From positions 62,001 through 126,000 of the forward strand of contig JACKHW010000006.1 of NCBI GenBank assembly GCA_020638795.1: 64,000 bases of DNA. The letters run 5' to 3'. This document shows, piece after piece, positions 35,887 to 45,240 of the stretch (its first letter is position 1; every line of letters begins with the position of its first letter). This DNA is from Planctomycetota bacterium (GTDB taxonomy: Bacteria > Planctomycetota > UBA1135 > GCA-002748355). Below the pieces are notes generated by a model. It was not told where the DNA came from and made no database searches. It was given only the letters and a program-made list of their open reading frames with translations. Position numbers and translations under genes: made by a program.

Positions 35887-37041
35887 TCAGCGAGTCGGCG
35901 GAGTGTAGACCTGAGTACCGGTCGTGCCGGTGCCGGTGATCTTGCCGAACAGACCGCGCTCGTCTTCGATGGTGACGGCGACTTCTTCGACTTCGGGTAC
36001 GTCCACGACGTACGGGCTCCAGCCACCGCCTCAACACGATGCGAAGCGTCCGGACTCGACCGGTCGCTTCTTTCTCGAGTCGAAGACCGTGATCTTCGGC
36101 GACTTGTTGTCGGGCAGCCACTCGACGTACTCCTCGCCGCCCTGTCCGTAGTAGTGGATCTCCGGCTTGACCGTGAGCTTGCCGTCTGCCAGTTCGTAGC
36201 GGAAGTCGGCGGTCACGCTACCACCGATCTCGATCTTGGCGAGTTTGCCGCTCTGGACGTTGACCGAGCGCATCTTGCCGGTGGCGAGACGCGCTTGTTC
36301 TTTGCCCTTCGTCAGGAGGCCACCGGTGATCGCGTACTTGCCGACCGGAACGACTTGCTTGCCGTTCTTCTCGAACGCGAACGAGATCTTGCCCGTCAGA
36401 TCGGAGACCGTCGCGACCGCGAGTCGACCACGACTGTCGATCGAGAACTCGACTTCGCCCGTCTCCCCCTCGAACGGCGTCAACTTGACGTCCGTACCGT
36501 CTTCGGAGACTTCGAGGTTCATCAGTTCGTCACGAAGCGAGACGACTTTGGACAGGAAGCCCGCGTTCTTGCCCTTTCCGAGGATCAACCCGTCGACGCC
36601 ATAGTCGTTCCAACGACCATTGCCATCGATGTCGATCAACGTGATCGGAAGCCCGGCGACCGTGCCGCTCATCGTGCTGCTGCACGCGTACTCCCAATCG
36701 GATCCGGCCTTGCGGAAGCGCACACCGTAATGCACCTCCTTGCCGTCCTTGGTCTTCGATCGCAGCGCGACGTAACCGCCCACGCCTTTGACCTTGGAAT
36801 CGACGTTGCCGTCGCCATCGCGATCGACCATCAAGAAGATGCCATCGGGTCCATCCGGGTGGGCGAGGAAGCGGTCTCCTCGTACGTGCGGGACGGGAAT
36901 CCCGCCTCCGATCTTCGACCAGACTTCGGTCGGTGTCGCGAAGTTCCACCGCGACACGGGTCTGGGTTCCAACGTTGCCGTCACGGCGTCGCCGCCCGAA
37001 GGGGCGGCAAGCGCGGCAAGAATGCACAAAGTCAATGCCAT
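35887..37041 (-). CDS. Candidate selenoprotein: exported protein with in-frame TGA (C-U motif)
   Basis: Exported protein of 384 residues if TGA 36033-36031 is read as Sec (residue 337); 336 residues if it is a stop. Start ATG 37041 has a strong AGGAGG nine bases upstream and a short signal peptide (LTLCILAALAAPSGGDA). Two EF-hand-like loops, DRDGDGNVD and DIDGNGRWND, suggest Ca2+ binding. After FASC the TGA is followed in frame by GGGWSPYVVDVPEVEE and 47 sense codons in all, ending in TGA 3 bases from the convergent PDZ gene. The extension has the codon pattern of a real protein and a SECIS-like hairpin starts 17 nt after the UGA. The resulting Cys-Sec pair would be redox-active. The family itself is not one I recognise. 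Confidence 0.75.
35997..36013 (-). promoter_or_regulatory. Candidate bacterial SECIS hairpin (Sec codon 36033-36031)
   Basis: In the minus-strand mRNA GUACGUC and GACGUAC form a perfect 7-bp stem closing a GUG loop. The apical loop begins 24 nt after the UGA and starts with G, which fits the bacterial SECIS rules as I recall them (loop 16-37 nt downstream, G among the first two loop bases). SelB would bind it to insert Sec. Confidence 0.7.
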
Positions 37042-37158
37042 CGGCTAGGTCCTCCTGAGAGTGGACTCGAGATCTTAAGGTAATAGACCGCGAGTGTCGC
37101 GTCGTTGCGGCACTGCATCAGGGAGATCTTTCCGACTCGTGGCCCTTCGACACGGCTG

Positions 37159-38844
37159 CTACCGAACGACCGCGTGCACCGGATGCACCTTGGCGCTCTG
37201 CATGGCAGCTTCGATCTCATCGTCGAATGCGTTCCACGTCGTGAGCGAATCTTCGCTCAGCGGCTCGAGCAACTGTGCCGCCACCCGCGCGAGTCGTTGA
37301 TTCGCGGGGATCCACACGGCTCCCGCAGGTACCGTCGCCTCGTGAGCGCCTTCGGACCAAGCGCCTTCGACCGTCCGCTCATGATGTTTCTCGAACGCGC
37401 GACGACTCTTCTTCGTCGAGGTCATCGCGAAGTCACGGATGTCGTGCTCTTCCGGAGCATCGAGGAAGCGATGCTCGATGCCGTGTGCCACAAGGAAAAA
37501 ACGCAAGCGCAGGCTCGGCTTCTCGATCACCCATGCAAGCGGTAGCGGAACCGACTTCTTGGCAACGAACGCGACCCGCGTCGGGATCTTCACCGGCTCG
37601 ACGCCGGGAACGCGCTTCGAACGCCGACCGATGCCCTCGATCTCTTCATGCTCGAGCTGACCGAGGAGCACTTCGTCGACGACCGGCGCTTCGAGTTCGC
37701 TGTCATAGCGGAATGACACTGCGCGATTCTTGCATTGCTCGTCGGCTGCATTCGCGAGTTCGCGGATCTCCGCACGGTGGCGTACCGCGGCATGCAACGT
37801 CTCGACCACGAAGGCGCGCGTCGCTGCCGTGCGCACGGGGAACGAGTCGTAACTGTAGGCCTCCGACAACACGGCGATGCGATTGCGCAGCCCGAAGTAG
37901 TTGGTGCCGAAGCGCGGCCGGTGGTCGTACGTGACCCAACCGTTCTCGGGTTTTCCGCGAACGAAGTTTCCGTAGTCGAACACGTGGAAGCGATGGTCGC
38001 GCGCCATCGCCGCGCGAATCTCCTTGAGAAAGACGTTGCGGGTGAAGTCACGTAGCGCGTCGTCGACATTGACCGCGAGCGACGGCGCATACGTGAGCTC
38101 GTAGCCGTGCGCGGAGCCATTCGTCGTGTGCAGATCCATCAAGACGTCGGGATCGACATCCGCGATGCAACGCAACAACGCTACACATTCTGGCGTATCG
38201 ACTTTGATGAAGTCCCGATTGAGATCGTAGTCCTCGGCCGTGTGCCGCGTGCCGACCCCGCCGTCGGGACCATTCTGCTCGACACGGTTCTTGCGGTCGA
38301 TGCGATCGTTGCCGTCCGGGTTGTAGACAGGGACGAAGAAGAGAACCGCTTGTTCGAGCAGCTCTTCGTGGCCGCCGTGGGCAATTTCGCGCAGGAGGAT
38401 CTGTACGGCTTCCTTGCCTTCGACCTCGCCCGCGTGGATGTTCGCGTTGACGAAGAGACGGAGCAAACCGGACTTTTTCACCGCAGCCGTGCGCTCGCTC
38501 TGCTCTGCCGGCAGTGGCTCTCGCGAAGCCGTCACGAGGACGAGGTCACGCCCCTCCGAGCTCTTGCCAATCACGTGGCGCCGGAGCCGCTTGCCGTGCG
38601 GCAGGTCATCGAGCTTCTGCAAGAACGCGAGGACGTCTTCGTGCGTGCTCGTGCGCTTCCATTCACTCGTCTCCGGAACGGTTCTCGGTTCTTCCATGCC
38701 TTCGAAGCCTCGCGCTGTCAAACTCTGGGTTCTCGGCGCGATCGTCGCGAGCAGTCCTGCCAGCAACGTCGATGCGACGGCTCCCGTACCACTGCGGATC
38801 TTCGCGCCAGAATGAGGAAAGCGATTCGGGAGATCATCGTTCAT
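37159..38844 (-). CDS. M14 family zinc carboxypeptidase, exported
   Basis: About 561-residue peptidase of the M14 (carboxypeptidase A) fold. Zinc ligands are in ANIHAGEVEGKE (HxxE) and DLHTTNGS; substrate-binding YNPDGND and YDLNRDF (Asn-Arg) are present, and SEAYSY carries the likely catalytic Glu. A hydrophobic signal region (VASTLLAGLLATIAP) follows a 20-residue basic N-terminus. ATG 38844 chosen, ATG 38853 possible; both overlap the start of the divergent ferredoxin gene at 38843. The C-terminal 200 residues are an extra domain. It lies 117 bases upstream of the selenoprotein candidate on the same strand. Confidence 0.86.
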   Translation of the reverse strand: MNDDLPNRFPHSGAKIRSGTGAVASTLLAGLLATIAPRTQSLTARGFEGMEEPRTVPETSEWKRTSTHEDVLAFLQKLDDLPHGKRLRRHVIGKSSEGRDLVLVTASREPLPAEQSERTAAVKKSGLLRLFVNANIHAGEVEGKEAVQILLREIAHGGHEELLEQAVLFFVPVYNPDGNDRIDRKNRVEQNGPDGGVGTRHTAEDYDLNRDFIKVDTPECVALLRCIADVDPDVLMDLHTTNGSAHGYELTYAPSLAVNVDDALRDFTRNVFLKEIRAAMARDHRFHVFDYGNFVRGKPENGWVTYDHRPRFGTNYFGLRNRIAVLSEAYSYDSFPVRTAATRAFVVETLHAAVRHRAEIRELANAADEQCKNRAVSFRYDSELEAPVVDEVLLGQLEHEEIEGIGRRSKRVPGVEPVKIPTRVAFVAKKSVPLPLAWVIEKPSLRLRFFLVAHGIEHRFLDAPEEHDIRDFAMTSTKKSRRAFEKHHERTVEGAWSEGAHEATVPAGAVWIPANQRLARVAAQLLEPLSEDSLTTWNAFDDEIEAAMQSAKVHPVHAVVR

Positions 38845-39172
38845 GAGCGCCATAGGCTACGACATCCACGTCTTCGTCTGCGAGAACGAACGCGCCGAGG
38901 GCCATCCTCGCGGGTGCTGCGCCGCTCGGGGATCCAAGCTCATCGGCACGTGGTTCAAGGAAGCGATGGCGCATCACGGCATCAAAGCGGGGAACCGAGT
39001 CAATCGTGCCGGCTGCCTCGACTACTGTGAGCGGGGTCCGGTCGTCGTCATCTACGGTAGCGCGGCGCCCAAGGGCGTATGGTATTCGCCGACTTCAAGA
39101 GACGACGTCGACGAGATCGTCGCCCGACACTTGGTCGGTGGCGAGCCCGTCGCGAGACTGAGACTCGAATGA
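38843..39172 (+). CDS. [2Fe-2S] ferredoxin, thioredoxin-fold type
   Basis: 109-residue soluble electron carrier of the (2Fe-2S) thioredoxin-like ferredoxin family. Ligand region HVFVCEN, HPRGCCAARG, then NRAGCLDYCERGPVVVIY with the last two cysteines. Its ATG overlaps the start region of the divergent M14 gene, and its TGA overlaps the ATG of the formylglycine-generating-enzyme-like gene (ATGA). The coupling suggests, but does not prove, that it serves that oxidase or its neighbour. Confidence 0.9.
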   Translation: MSAIGYDIHVFVCENERAEGHPRGCCAARGSKLIGTWFKEAMAHHGIKAGNRVNRAGCLDYCERGPVVVIYGSAAPKGVWYSPTSRDDVDEIVARHLVGGEPVARLRLE

Positions 39173-40224
39173 TCGATCCACGACGTGGCAAGCTCCGTCC
39201 GCCGCCCGGAGCGTCCCTGCTCGTCGCCGCCTCCGTTGCAGTGTGCACCCTCGTGGCATGCCACGGTCACGATGCCGTCGACTTGACGGACATGATCCGA
39301 TTGCCAGGCGGGAACTTCGTGATGGGCTCGGACTCTGCGCTCGGTGGCCCGGACGAACGACCACCCCACCGAGTCTCGGTCGATGCGTTCTGGCTCGACC
39401 GACACGAAGTCACCAACGCACAGTTCGCGCGCTTCGTCGAGGCGACGGGCTACGTCACGACCGCGGAAATCGCACCGCGACTCGAAGACGTCATGGCCCA
39501 ACTCCCAGCCGGCACCGAACCACCACCACCCGAAGCGCTCGTCGCAGGTTCGCTCGTCTTCGTCGAACCACCGCCGGGTGGGGGCGAACTGTCTTGGTGG
39601 CGCTTCGAGAAGGGAGCTGACTGGCGACATCCCGAAGGTCCCGGCTCGTCGATCAAGGATCGAATGCAGCACCCGGTCGTGCACGTCTCCTGGGACGATG
39701 CGAATGCCTACGCCAAGTGGGCCGGCAAACGCCTGCCGACCGAGGCCGAGTGGGAATACGCAGCGCGCGCCGGACAGCATCACGAGTATGTCTGGGGCGA
39801 CACGAAGGTCCCGAACGACACGTGGATGGCGAACATCTTCCAGGGCCACTTTCCCGTCGAGAACACCAAGGCCGACGGATTCGAGCGCACGGCGCCCGTC
39901 GAGTCGTATGCACCCAACGCGTGGGGCTTCTACGACATGTCCGGCAATGTCTGGGAGTGGACCGCGGATTGGTATCGTCCCGACACGTACGCGAAACGCG
40001 CCGCATCGGGCATCGTCAAGAACCCCCGGGGTCCGCAATCATCCTTCGATCCGAACGAGCCAACGGTTCCCAAGCGAACGATCCGCGGTGGCTCGTTCCT
40101 CTGCAGCGATTCCTACTGTCGTGGCTACCGTCCGAGCGCGCGCATGAAGTCGAGTCCGGACACAGGGCTATGCCACACGGGGTTTCGCTGCGCGATCTCG
40201 GCGAGCGACGTGCAAGCCAAGTAG
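39169..40224 (+). CDS. Formylglycine-generating enzyme (SUMF1)-like lipoprotein
   Basis: 351-residue lipoprotein: signal LLVAASVAVCTLVAC with Cys31 as lipid anchor. The FGE-sulfatase domain fills the rest, starting MIRLPGGNFVMGS. Near the C-terminus GGSFLCSDSYCRGYRP carries the C-x4-C pair that binds Cu in true FGEs, followed by GFRCA. Many bacterial SUMF-domain proteins lack these cysteines, so this one is likely catalytically competent: it would oxidise a sulfatase Cys to formylglycine, on the outer side of the membrane. No sulfatase gene lies in the window. Confidence 0.88.
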   Translation: MIDPRRGKLRPPPGASLLVAASVAVCTLVACHGHDAVDLTDMIRLPGGNFVMGSDSALGGPDERPPHRVSVDAFWLDRHEVTNAQFARFVEATGYVTTAEIAPRLEDVMAQLPAGTEPPPPEALVAGSLVFVEPPPGGGELSWWRFEKGADWRHPEGPGSSIKDRMQHPVVHVSWDDANAYAKWAGKRLPTEAEWEYAARAGQHHEYVWGDTKVPNDTWMANIFQGHFPVENTKADGFERTAPVESYAPNAWGFYDMSGNVWEWTADWYRPDTYAKRAASGIVKNPRGPQSSFDPNEPTVPKRTIRGGSFLCSDSYCRGYRPSARMKSSPDTGLCHTGFRCAISASDVQAK

Positions 40225-40419
40225 CACTGTCACGCGTGCAACGAGTCGCGAGTATCTGCGATGTGTGTTACGACAACGCAGCGTTTGATCTTCATGCGGT
40301 TGGCGTGGCAGGAAACGAGTGAGTGCGCGAAATCTTCGAACGAGTCCAACGAAGCGACCGGTCCCGCACGGATGGCTCGCGCGAGTTCGTGCAATCGAAA
40401 CGACACAGGAACGAACCAA

Positions 40420-41241
40420 ATGCACTCGGATGAACGTTCTCGAGGTCAAGCCTCCGGTCTGATACTGCTGACATTCGTGTGTGCTCTCGCAGCACTGACA
40501 CTGGCGGGATGGCAGTTCTTCGAACGCGATACCGACCTGTCGAACGTCGGCAATGCGACCGCGATGGCCGACGAGGGCACGAGCGACAGGATCCACGCAC
40601 TCGAAAGCGCGGTTTCCCGACTCGAGCAGGTGCCGACCCGAGATCTGCGCGCGACGGGAAGTCCGAACGACGGAGCACCGGCTCGTCTTGCCTCGACCGA
40701 AGCGCGCTTCGCAAAGCTCGACGAGCGCATCGCTGCGCTCGAAGCGAGCGTGGCGCGTTTGACGACTGCTCGAATTCATGCGCCGACCACGGGCAGCTCC
40801 ACGGCTGGGATGCCGAGCACTCAACGACCCGCTCGCGACGACGCAGCCGAGGCCAGCAAACATCAAATCACTGCCGCCGACGCGAACGCGGATGTGGAGC
40901 AGCGTATGCGAGCGTTGCGCCACTTGCGTGGCATCGAAGGTGGACGCTCTCCGTCCGTTGTCGCCGCGATGATCCACCTCGCACAGACATCGCAAGATCC
41001 GGAAGTGCGCGCCGACGTGTGGCGACAGATGAGTCGCGCCAAGGACAAGCAACTCGTCGCCCCGATGATGCAAGCCGTGCAGAGCGACGCACACCCCAAG
41101 GTGCGGGAAGAAGCGGCGGAAACTCTGGGCGACTTCCTCGACGAGCCCGGTGTCCGCTCGATCCTCCAACACGTCTCCGAGAACGATGTGGAAGAGGACG
41201 TGCGTCGGCAAGCGCGCAGCTCGCTCGAGCGGAGGCGTTGA
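40420..41241 (+). CDS. Membrane-anchored coiled-coil and HEAT protein
   Basis: 273-residue protein. ATG 40420 is preceded by AGGA at a good distance. One membrane helix at residues about 14-34 (GLILLTFVCALAALTLAGW), a coiled coil (residues about 50-115, ALESAVSRLEQ and KLDERIAALEASVARL), a Pro/Thr linker and a C-terminal HEAT-like part with units around EVRADVWRQMS and KVREEAAETLGDF. Scaffold role inferred. The frame upstream to 40261 has no good start context. The 195 bases before it hold nothing I recognise. Confidence 0.75.
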   Translation: MHSDERSRGQASGLILLTFVCALAALTLAGWQFFERDTDLSNVGNATAMADEGTSDRIHALESAVSRLEQVPTRDLRATGSPNDGAPARLASTEARFAKLDERIAALEASVARLTTARIHAPTTGSSTAGMPSTQRPARDDAAEASKHQITAADANADVEQRMRALRHLRGIEGGRSPSVVAAMIHLAQTSQDPEVRADVWRQMSRAKDKQLVAPMMQAVQSDAHPKVREEAAETLGDFLDEPGVRSILQHVSENDVEEDVRRQARSSLERRR

Positions 41242-41559
41242 CGACTTCGCCCACTGCGGGCATCGTGTGCATGCGCGGCGGGATGACTCGCCCCACGTGA
41301 CTCGATCTTCCCCGATAGTTCGGAAACTTTTGAAACGATCCGGAGGCGCAATGTCTGTTCTCAACCCGACGCTGACCCAGACGCTTCCGCGCGCTCACTG
41401 AGCGAGACGTAGTCCGCCGCGGCCGTTTCGAACGGTCGCGATGCGTGAATGCCGTCCGGCGCATCGCCGTTCGGCATGGCTCTGTTCCGAGAGAGCGGGA
41501 GCATTCGTTCCTACCCGCTACCGCTTCGTACGCACCGTGCGGAGCCCTCGAGAACCCCC
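41242..41559 (+). other. Leader region of rsgA with possible 16-residue peptide
   Basis: 318 bases without a firm gene. It contains one small frame, ATG 41351 to TGA 41401 (MSVLNPTLTQTLPRAH), preceded by GGAGG at ideal spacing, better than most genes here. An A/T-rich stretch (about 41315-41338, including TTTTGAAACG) lies just upstream and could hold a promoter. Whether the peptide is made, for example as a leader peptide for rsgA, cannot be judged from one genome. Confidence 0.35.
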
Positions 41560-42831
41560 TTGAACCACACCGAACGAAAGCGGCTCGAGAAATTGCTCGC
41601 GAGCCTCGATACCAACGAACGCAACCGAATCTACAAACGCGCCGCCAAGATGCGCGGCACCTCGAACGGAAAACGTGGCAAGGCCCACGTGCGATCCCGC
41701 CGCCCGAAGCATCGTGCGGATCACGACGACATGGACGACGGCAAGTTACGCGACGGCATGCGGCGTCGCGGTGAGTCGCTTCACGACTTTGCGCTCGCTG
41801 TGCTCGCCTCGGAGGAAGGCGCGACGATCGATGCAGCGAATGGACCATCGTCATCGAACATTCCGGGCGTGACGTACGAGGCGACCGTGCTCGCGATCGG
41901 ACCCGGGACGTGTGACGTCGTCGTCGACGGGAACCGCGTGCAGTGCACGCTCGACGCCTCGATCCGCAAGCGACAACAATCCGCCGTCGCAGTCGGCGAC
42001 CGAGCGATCGTGCGTGACGTGCTCGAGCATCGGATCGTCACGGCAATTGCTCCGCGGACGAGTGAACTCGTACGACAGGACTCGCACGACCAACGGCGCG
42101 AGCGTGTCCTCGTCGCCAACGTCGAACTCGTAGTCGTCGTCTCGACGCTGCGTCAGCCACCGCTCTCGCCCGGCATGGTCGATCGCTTCCTCGTCGCCAT
42201 CGAACGCGGTCGAGCGAAGCCGATCGTCTGCGTCAACAAGATCGACCTGATCCCGACCGAAGAACGCGCCGATGCCGACCGACAACTCGACGATCTACGG
42301 TCGCGCGGGATCCCGGTCGTACTCTGCTCCGCGTCGACGGGCGAAGGAATGGACGAGCTTTCGCATGCACTTGCTGGGCGTTTCTGCGCGTTCGTCGGAC
42401 GCAGCGGCGCCGGCAAGTCGTCCCTACTCAATCGAATACGCGAGTATGGACGATTGAATCACGTGCACGGTGCGGACCAAACCGACGAGATCCTCGAAGA
42501 ACCGCGTGATCATGCTCGGACGGGCGACGTGCGCGCGAGCGACGGCAAAGGGCGTCACACGACGACCCGTGCCGAACTCATCGAGTTCTCGGACGGTACG
42601 CGCATCATCGACACGCCAGGGATCCGAACCCTTGCACTCGGCGCGATCGACGTGCCGGAGATCGAAAAGCATTTCCCGGACATCGCGCGGTTGGCGAATC
42701 AGTGCCGCTTCCGCGATTGCACGCACGTGCACGAGCCCGAATGCGCCGTGCGCACCGCAGCGCACGAGGGTTCGATCGACAGCGATCGGCTGAAGAGCTT
42801 CCTCAAGCTCATCGGCGAGGACGCCGGGTGA
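41560..42831 (+). CDS. rsgA: Ribosome small-subunit-dependent GTPase A
   Basis: About 423-residue circularly permuted GTPase that aids 30S maturation. G4 NKIDLIPTE, G5 SASTGEGM, then G1 GRSGAGKSS and G3 IDTPGIR come in the permuted order, and the C-terminal zinc knuckle reads CRFRDCTHVHEPEC. An OB-fold domain precedes it (about residues 85-165). The start is uncertain: TTG 41560 (M-N-H-T-E-R-K-R) fits the planctomycete-type N-terminus; ATG 41476 and 41449 are in frame. The basic N-terminal 60 residues probably bind rRNA. Confidence 0.9.
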   Translation: MNHTERKRLEKLLASLDTNERNRIYKRAAKMRGTSNGKRGKAHVRSRRPKHRADHDDMDDGKLRDGMRRRGESLHDFALAVLASEEGATIDAANGPSSSNIPGVTYEATVLAIGPGTCDVVVDGNRVQCTLDASIRKRQQSAVAVGDRAIVRDVLEHRIVTAIAPRTSELVRQDSHDQRRERVLVANVELVVVVSTLRQPPLSPGMVDRFLVAIERGRAKPIVCVNKIDLIPTEERADADRQLDDLRSRGIPVVLCSASTGEGMDELSHALAGRFCAFVGRSGAGKSSLLNRIREYGRLNHVHGADQTDEILEEPRDHARTGDVRASDGKGRHTTTRAELIEFSDGTRIIDTPGIRTLALGAIDVPEIEKHFPDIARLANQCRFRDCTHVHEPECAVRTAAHEGSIDSDRLKSFLKLIGEDAG

Positions 42832-42858
42832 CCATAGTCCCCGGCAGTCCTCACGCTG

Positions 42859-44994
42859 TCAGCAGCCGTAGCGGAACGTGAGCGAACCGACGTTGACCGC
42901 GCCGCCCGCCTGCGTTTCGTCGATCGTGATGCGGAAGCGCACGCCGTTGCCGCGCGCCGGATCGTTCCCGAGCGAACGCAGGTTCCAATGCCACGGAGTC
43001 GGCGTGCCGATCGGGTTCCCGGACGCGTCGAGCGGTGCGCCTTGGAACTCGACGCGCAAGCCGGCAGGCAACGGCAGGCCGTGCAGCGCGTCGTCGCTGT
43101 AGTCACGAGATTGCGTTCCGATCGTCGCCCGAAGGACGAAGTATTGGTAGCCACGCGGTTCGGGATTGGTCACGACCCACTTGGAGACCGCGACGCCAGT
43201 CGGCGCATCCCGGTCGACCGTGCGGAGCGCCGCGCCGTTGTCGGCGCTGACCGGCGGATAGCCGGTCAGCCCGGTGAGGTTCGGCGCATTCGCGGACTCG
43301 ATGCGATACACACCGTCGCCACCGCTCCCGGAAATCGAGTCGACGCGCAGCAGGTACCTCTCGACGTGGTAGTGCCCTTGGTCACCACCCCGCACGTCGA
43401 TCGTGCCGACGACGTTGGGCGCTGCCCACGATTGGATGACGACGCTTCCACCCGAGCCCGCACCGCCCGGAGCGGGGTTGTCGAAGTCCCTCATGTCGAC
43501 GTGGTAGTCCCCGCCGCTTCCACCACGCGCGAGGATCATCGCTCCAGTGCGCAAGGCCACGACGGCTCGCGATCGGAGGAGGATCGCACCGCCGCCACCG
43601 GCGCCACCCGAGCCTGCACTCCAGCCAAGTGGCTCGAAACCGCTCGCATCGAAACAACCCGATGGATGCGTCCCCGATCCGCCGCCTCCGGCTCCCGGAA
43701 CGAGGAAGAAAGATGCGCTCGCTAGCCCGGCAGGCAGCCTCTGGTAGAAGGTCGCCAAGGGTAGTCGCGGCGTTGTCGCCGGACCGAAGTCGAAGGCCTG
43801 TGCTCTTTCGGTTCCCTTCTGGTTGTCCCAGGTGATCCCGTTCGAACCTGCCGAAACGAAGCAACCACCCGAACCACCGCTCGTCGCCATCTGGCAGATG
43901 ACTCTCGTGTACGCGGAGAACATCACGTCCTTGTCGAGGCCCGACGGAGGGTAAGGGAGAGAACCACGACCGGCTCGTTGCGTGAGAAACGACGCGAGCG
44001 GGTGACCCACGGGTGACGGCGATGCTCCGTTGCTTCCCGCCAAACTGGTGCGATTCGGGTTGTTGGGAGAATCACCTCCACGACCGCCTTCGCCGCCACC
44101 GGGACCACCCACGAATCCGGGCTGACCGATGACACCGGGTTTGCCGCCGCGGCCACGCCCCGTCGGATACGCAGAGTCGGTTCCGCTCGCATCGAGGACG
44201 CCGGCCACGATGATGTCCTGCGTCGCGAAGATCTGAACCGAGTGCTTACCGAGGAAGCGGACTCGATCCGTGGCAGCCAAGCGGAAGTTGCGGAAGCGGA
44301 GCACGCCATCCGTCACGTTGATCGTCTTCCCGCTCGGCGTGCGCGAGCCCGGAATCGTGATGCTGTCGGTGTTCCATTCGTAGATGCGTCGTCCCGCACC
44401 GTCGAACGTACCCGTGTCGCGTCCACCGAAGCGCGGGTCGAAGTCACCGAGCTCGGGCGCGAACGCCCACGGCGCGACAAGCAATGAACCATTGCCACTC
44501 CAATCGAGCGTCGTGAGGGATTCGTCGAGCAGGTTCGTCGTCGTGAAGTCTTCGACCCTCGACCGCACGCCGCCCCACGGACCGATCTCGAGACCGTTGC
44601 TGCCGTGGAAGGTGAGGCTACCCGTGTTCGTCAGCGCGAGCGCTTGGAGTTCGATCGCGCCGATCGCGAGACTCGACGCCGTCGTCATCGGAATGCGGGC
44701 CGTCCACGTGGAGTCATAGACGATGGGGATCCCGAGGAGCGGACTCACGTACAGTACGCAGTTGCCGGGAAGTGGGGCATTCGCACGTTGTGCACCTGCG
44801 AGCAGGAGTCCGACCTGCGCGCCAACACCGCTGGTCGACCGTAGGTTCACCGTGCGATTGGCACCGGACAGAGCATACGTCGCATGCAGATCGGCACCGC
44901 AGATCGTGCCGTACTTCATGGGTTCGCAGTTTTGGGCGAGAACCGCGGGACTCACGGCGAGCGCCAAGATGGCCACTCGAGAACACAGCGGCAT
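42859..44994 (-). CDS. Large Gly-rich secreted protein with NCxL module
   Basis: 711-residue exported protein. Signal peptide CSRVAILALAVSPAVLAQ from ATG 44994 (ATG 45024 would add ten residues). Residues about 50-130 hold the same module as the 5832 and 33041 proteins (PLPGNCVLYVS, then IELQALALTNTG and SNG), here near the N-terminus. The rest has long glycine-rich stretches (GGPGGGEGGRGGD, GAGSGGSVV) alternating with beta strands, like parallel-beta-helix or adhesin-like surface proteins. The last residues FRYGC end in Cys. Function unknown, surface structure inferred. Confidence 0.78.
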   Translation of the reverse strand: MPLCSRVAILALAVSPAVLAQNCEPMKYGTICGADLHATYALSGANRTVNLRSTSGVGAQVGLLLAGAQRANAPLPGNCVLYVSPLLGIPIVYDSTWTARIPMTTASSLAIGAIELQALALTNTGSLTFHGSNGLEIGPWGGVRSRVEDFTTTNLLDESLTTLDWSGNGSLLVAPWAFAPELGDFDPRFGGRDTGTFDGAGRRIYEWNTDSITIPGSRTPSGKTINVTDGVLRFRNFRLAATDRVRFLGKHSVQIFATQDIIVAGVLDASGTDSAYPTGRGRGGKPGVIGQPGFVGGPGGGEGGRGGDSPNNPNRTSLAGSNGASPSPVGHPLASFLTQRAGRGSLPYPPSGLDKDVMFSAYTRVICQMATSGGSGGCFVSAGSNGITWDNQKGTERAQAFDFGPATTPRLPLATFYQRLPAGLASASFFLVPGAGGGGSGTHPSGCFDASGFEPLGWSAGSGGAGGGGAILLRSRAVVALRTGAMILARGGSGGDYHVDMRDFDNPAPGGAGSGGSVVIQSWAAPNVVGTIDVRGGDQGHYHVERYLLRVDSISGSGGDGVYRIESANAPNLTGLTGYPPVSADNGAALRTVDRDAPTGVAVSKWVVTNPEPRGYQYFVLRATIGTQSRDYSDDALHGLPLPAGLRVEFQGAPLDASGNPIGTPTPWHWNLRSLGNDPARGNGVRFRITIDETQAGGAVNVGSLTFRYGC

Positions 44995-45240
44995 CCCGTG
45001 CCGCAGGCTGTCATGAATAAGCATGAGAACTTCGCGTGCAGCGCACGCGTCGGGGTTGTAGGCGGCTTCTCGGGGGGTGGGTCGCCGCCAACTCGTCTTC
45101 GACGATATCAGAATCGACTCCGGTGGGTGTACACATCTGCTGACGTAATCGAGCAGCGAAGAAGCACGAGCTCGATCCTGACTCGCCGCGGATGCGCGCA
45201 CGGTGCCGGTATGAGTTCTTCAACGCGCTATACCTGCGCC

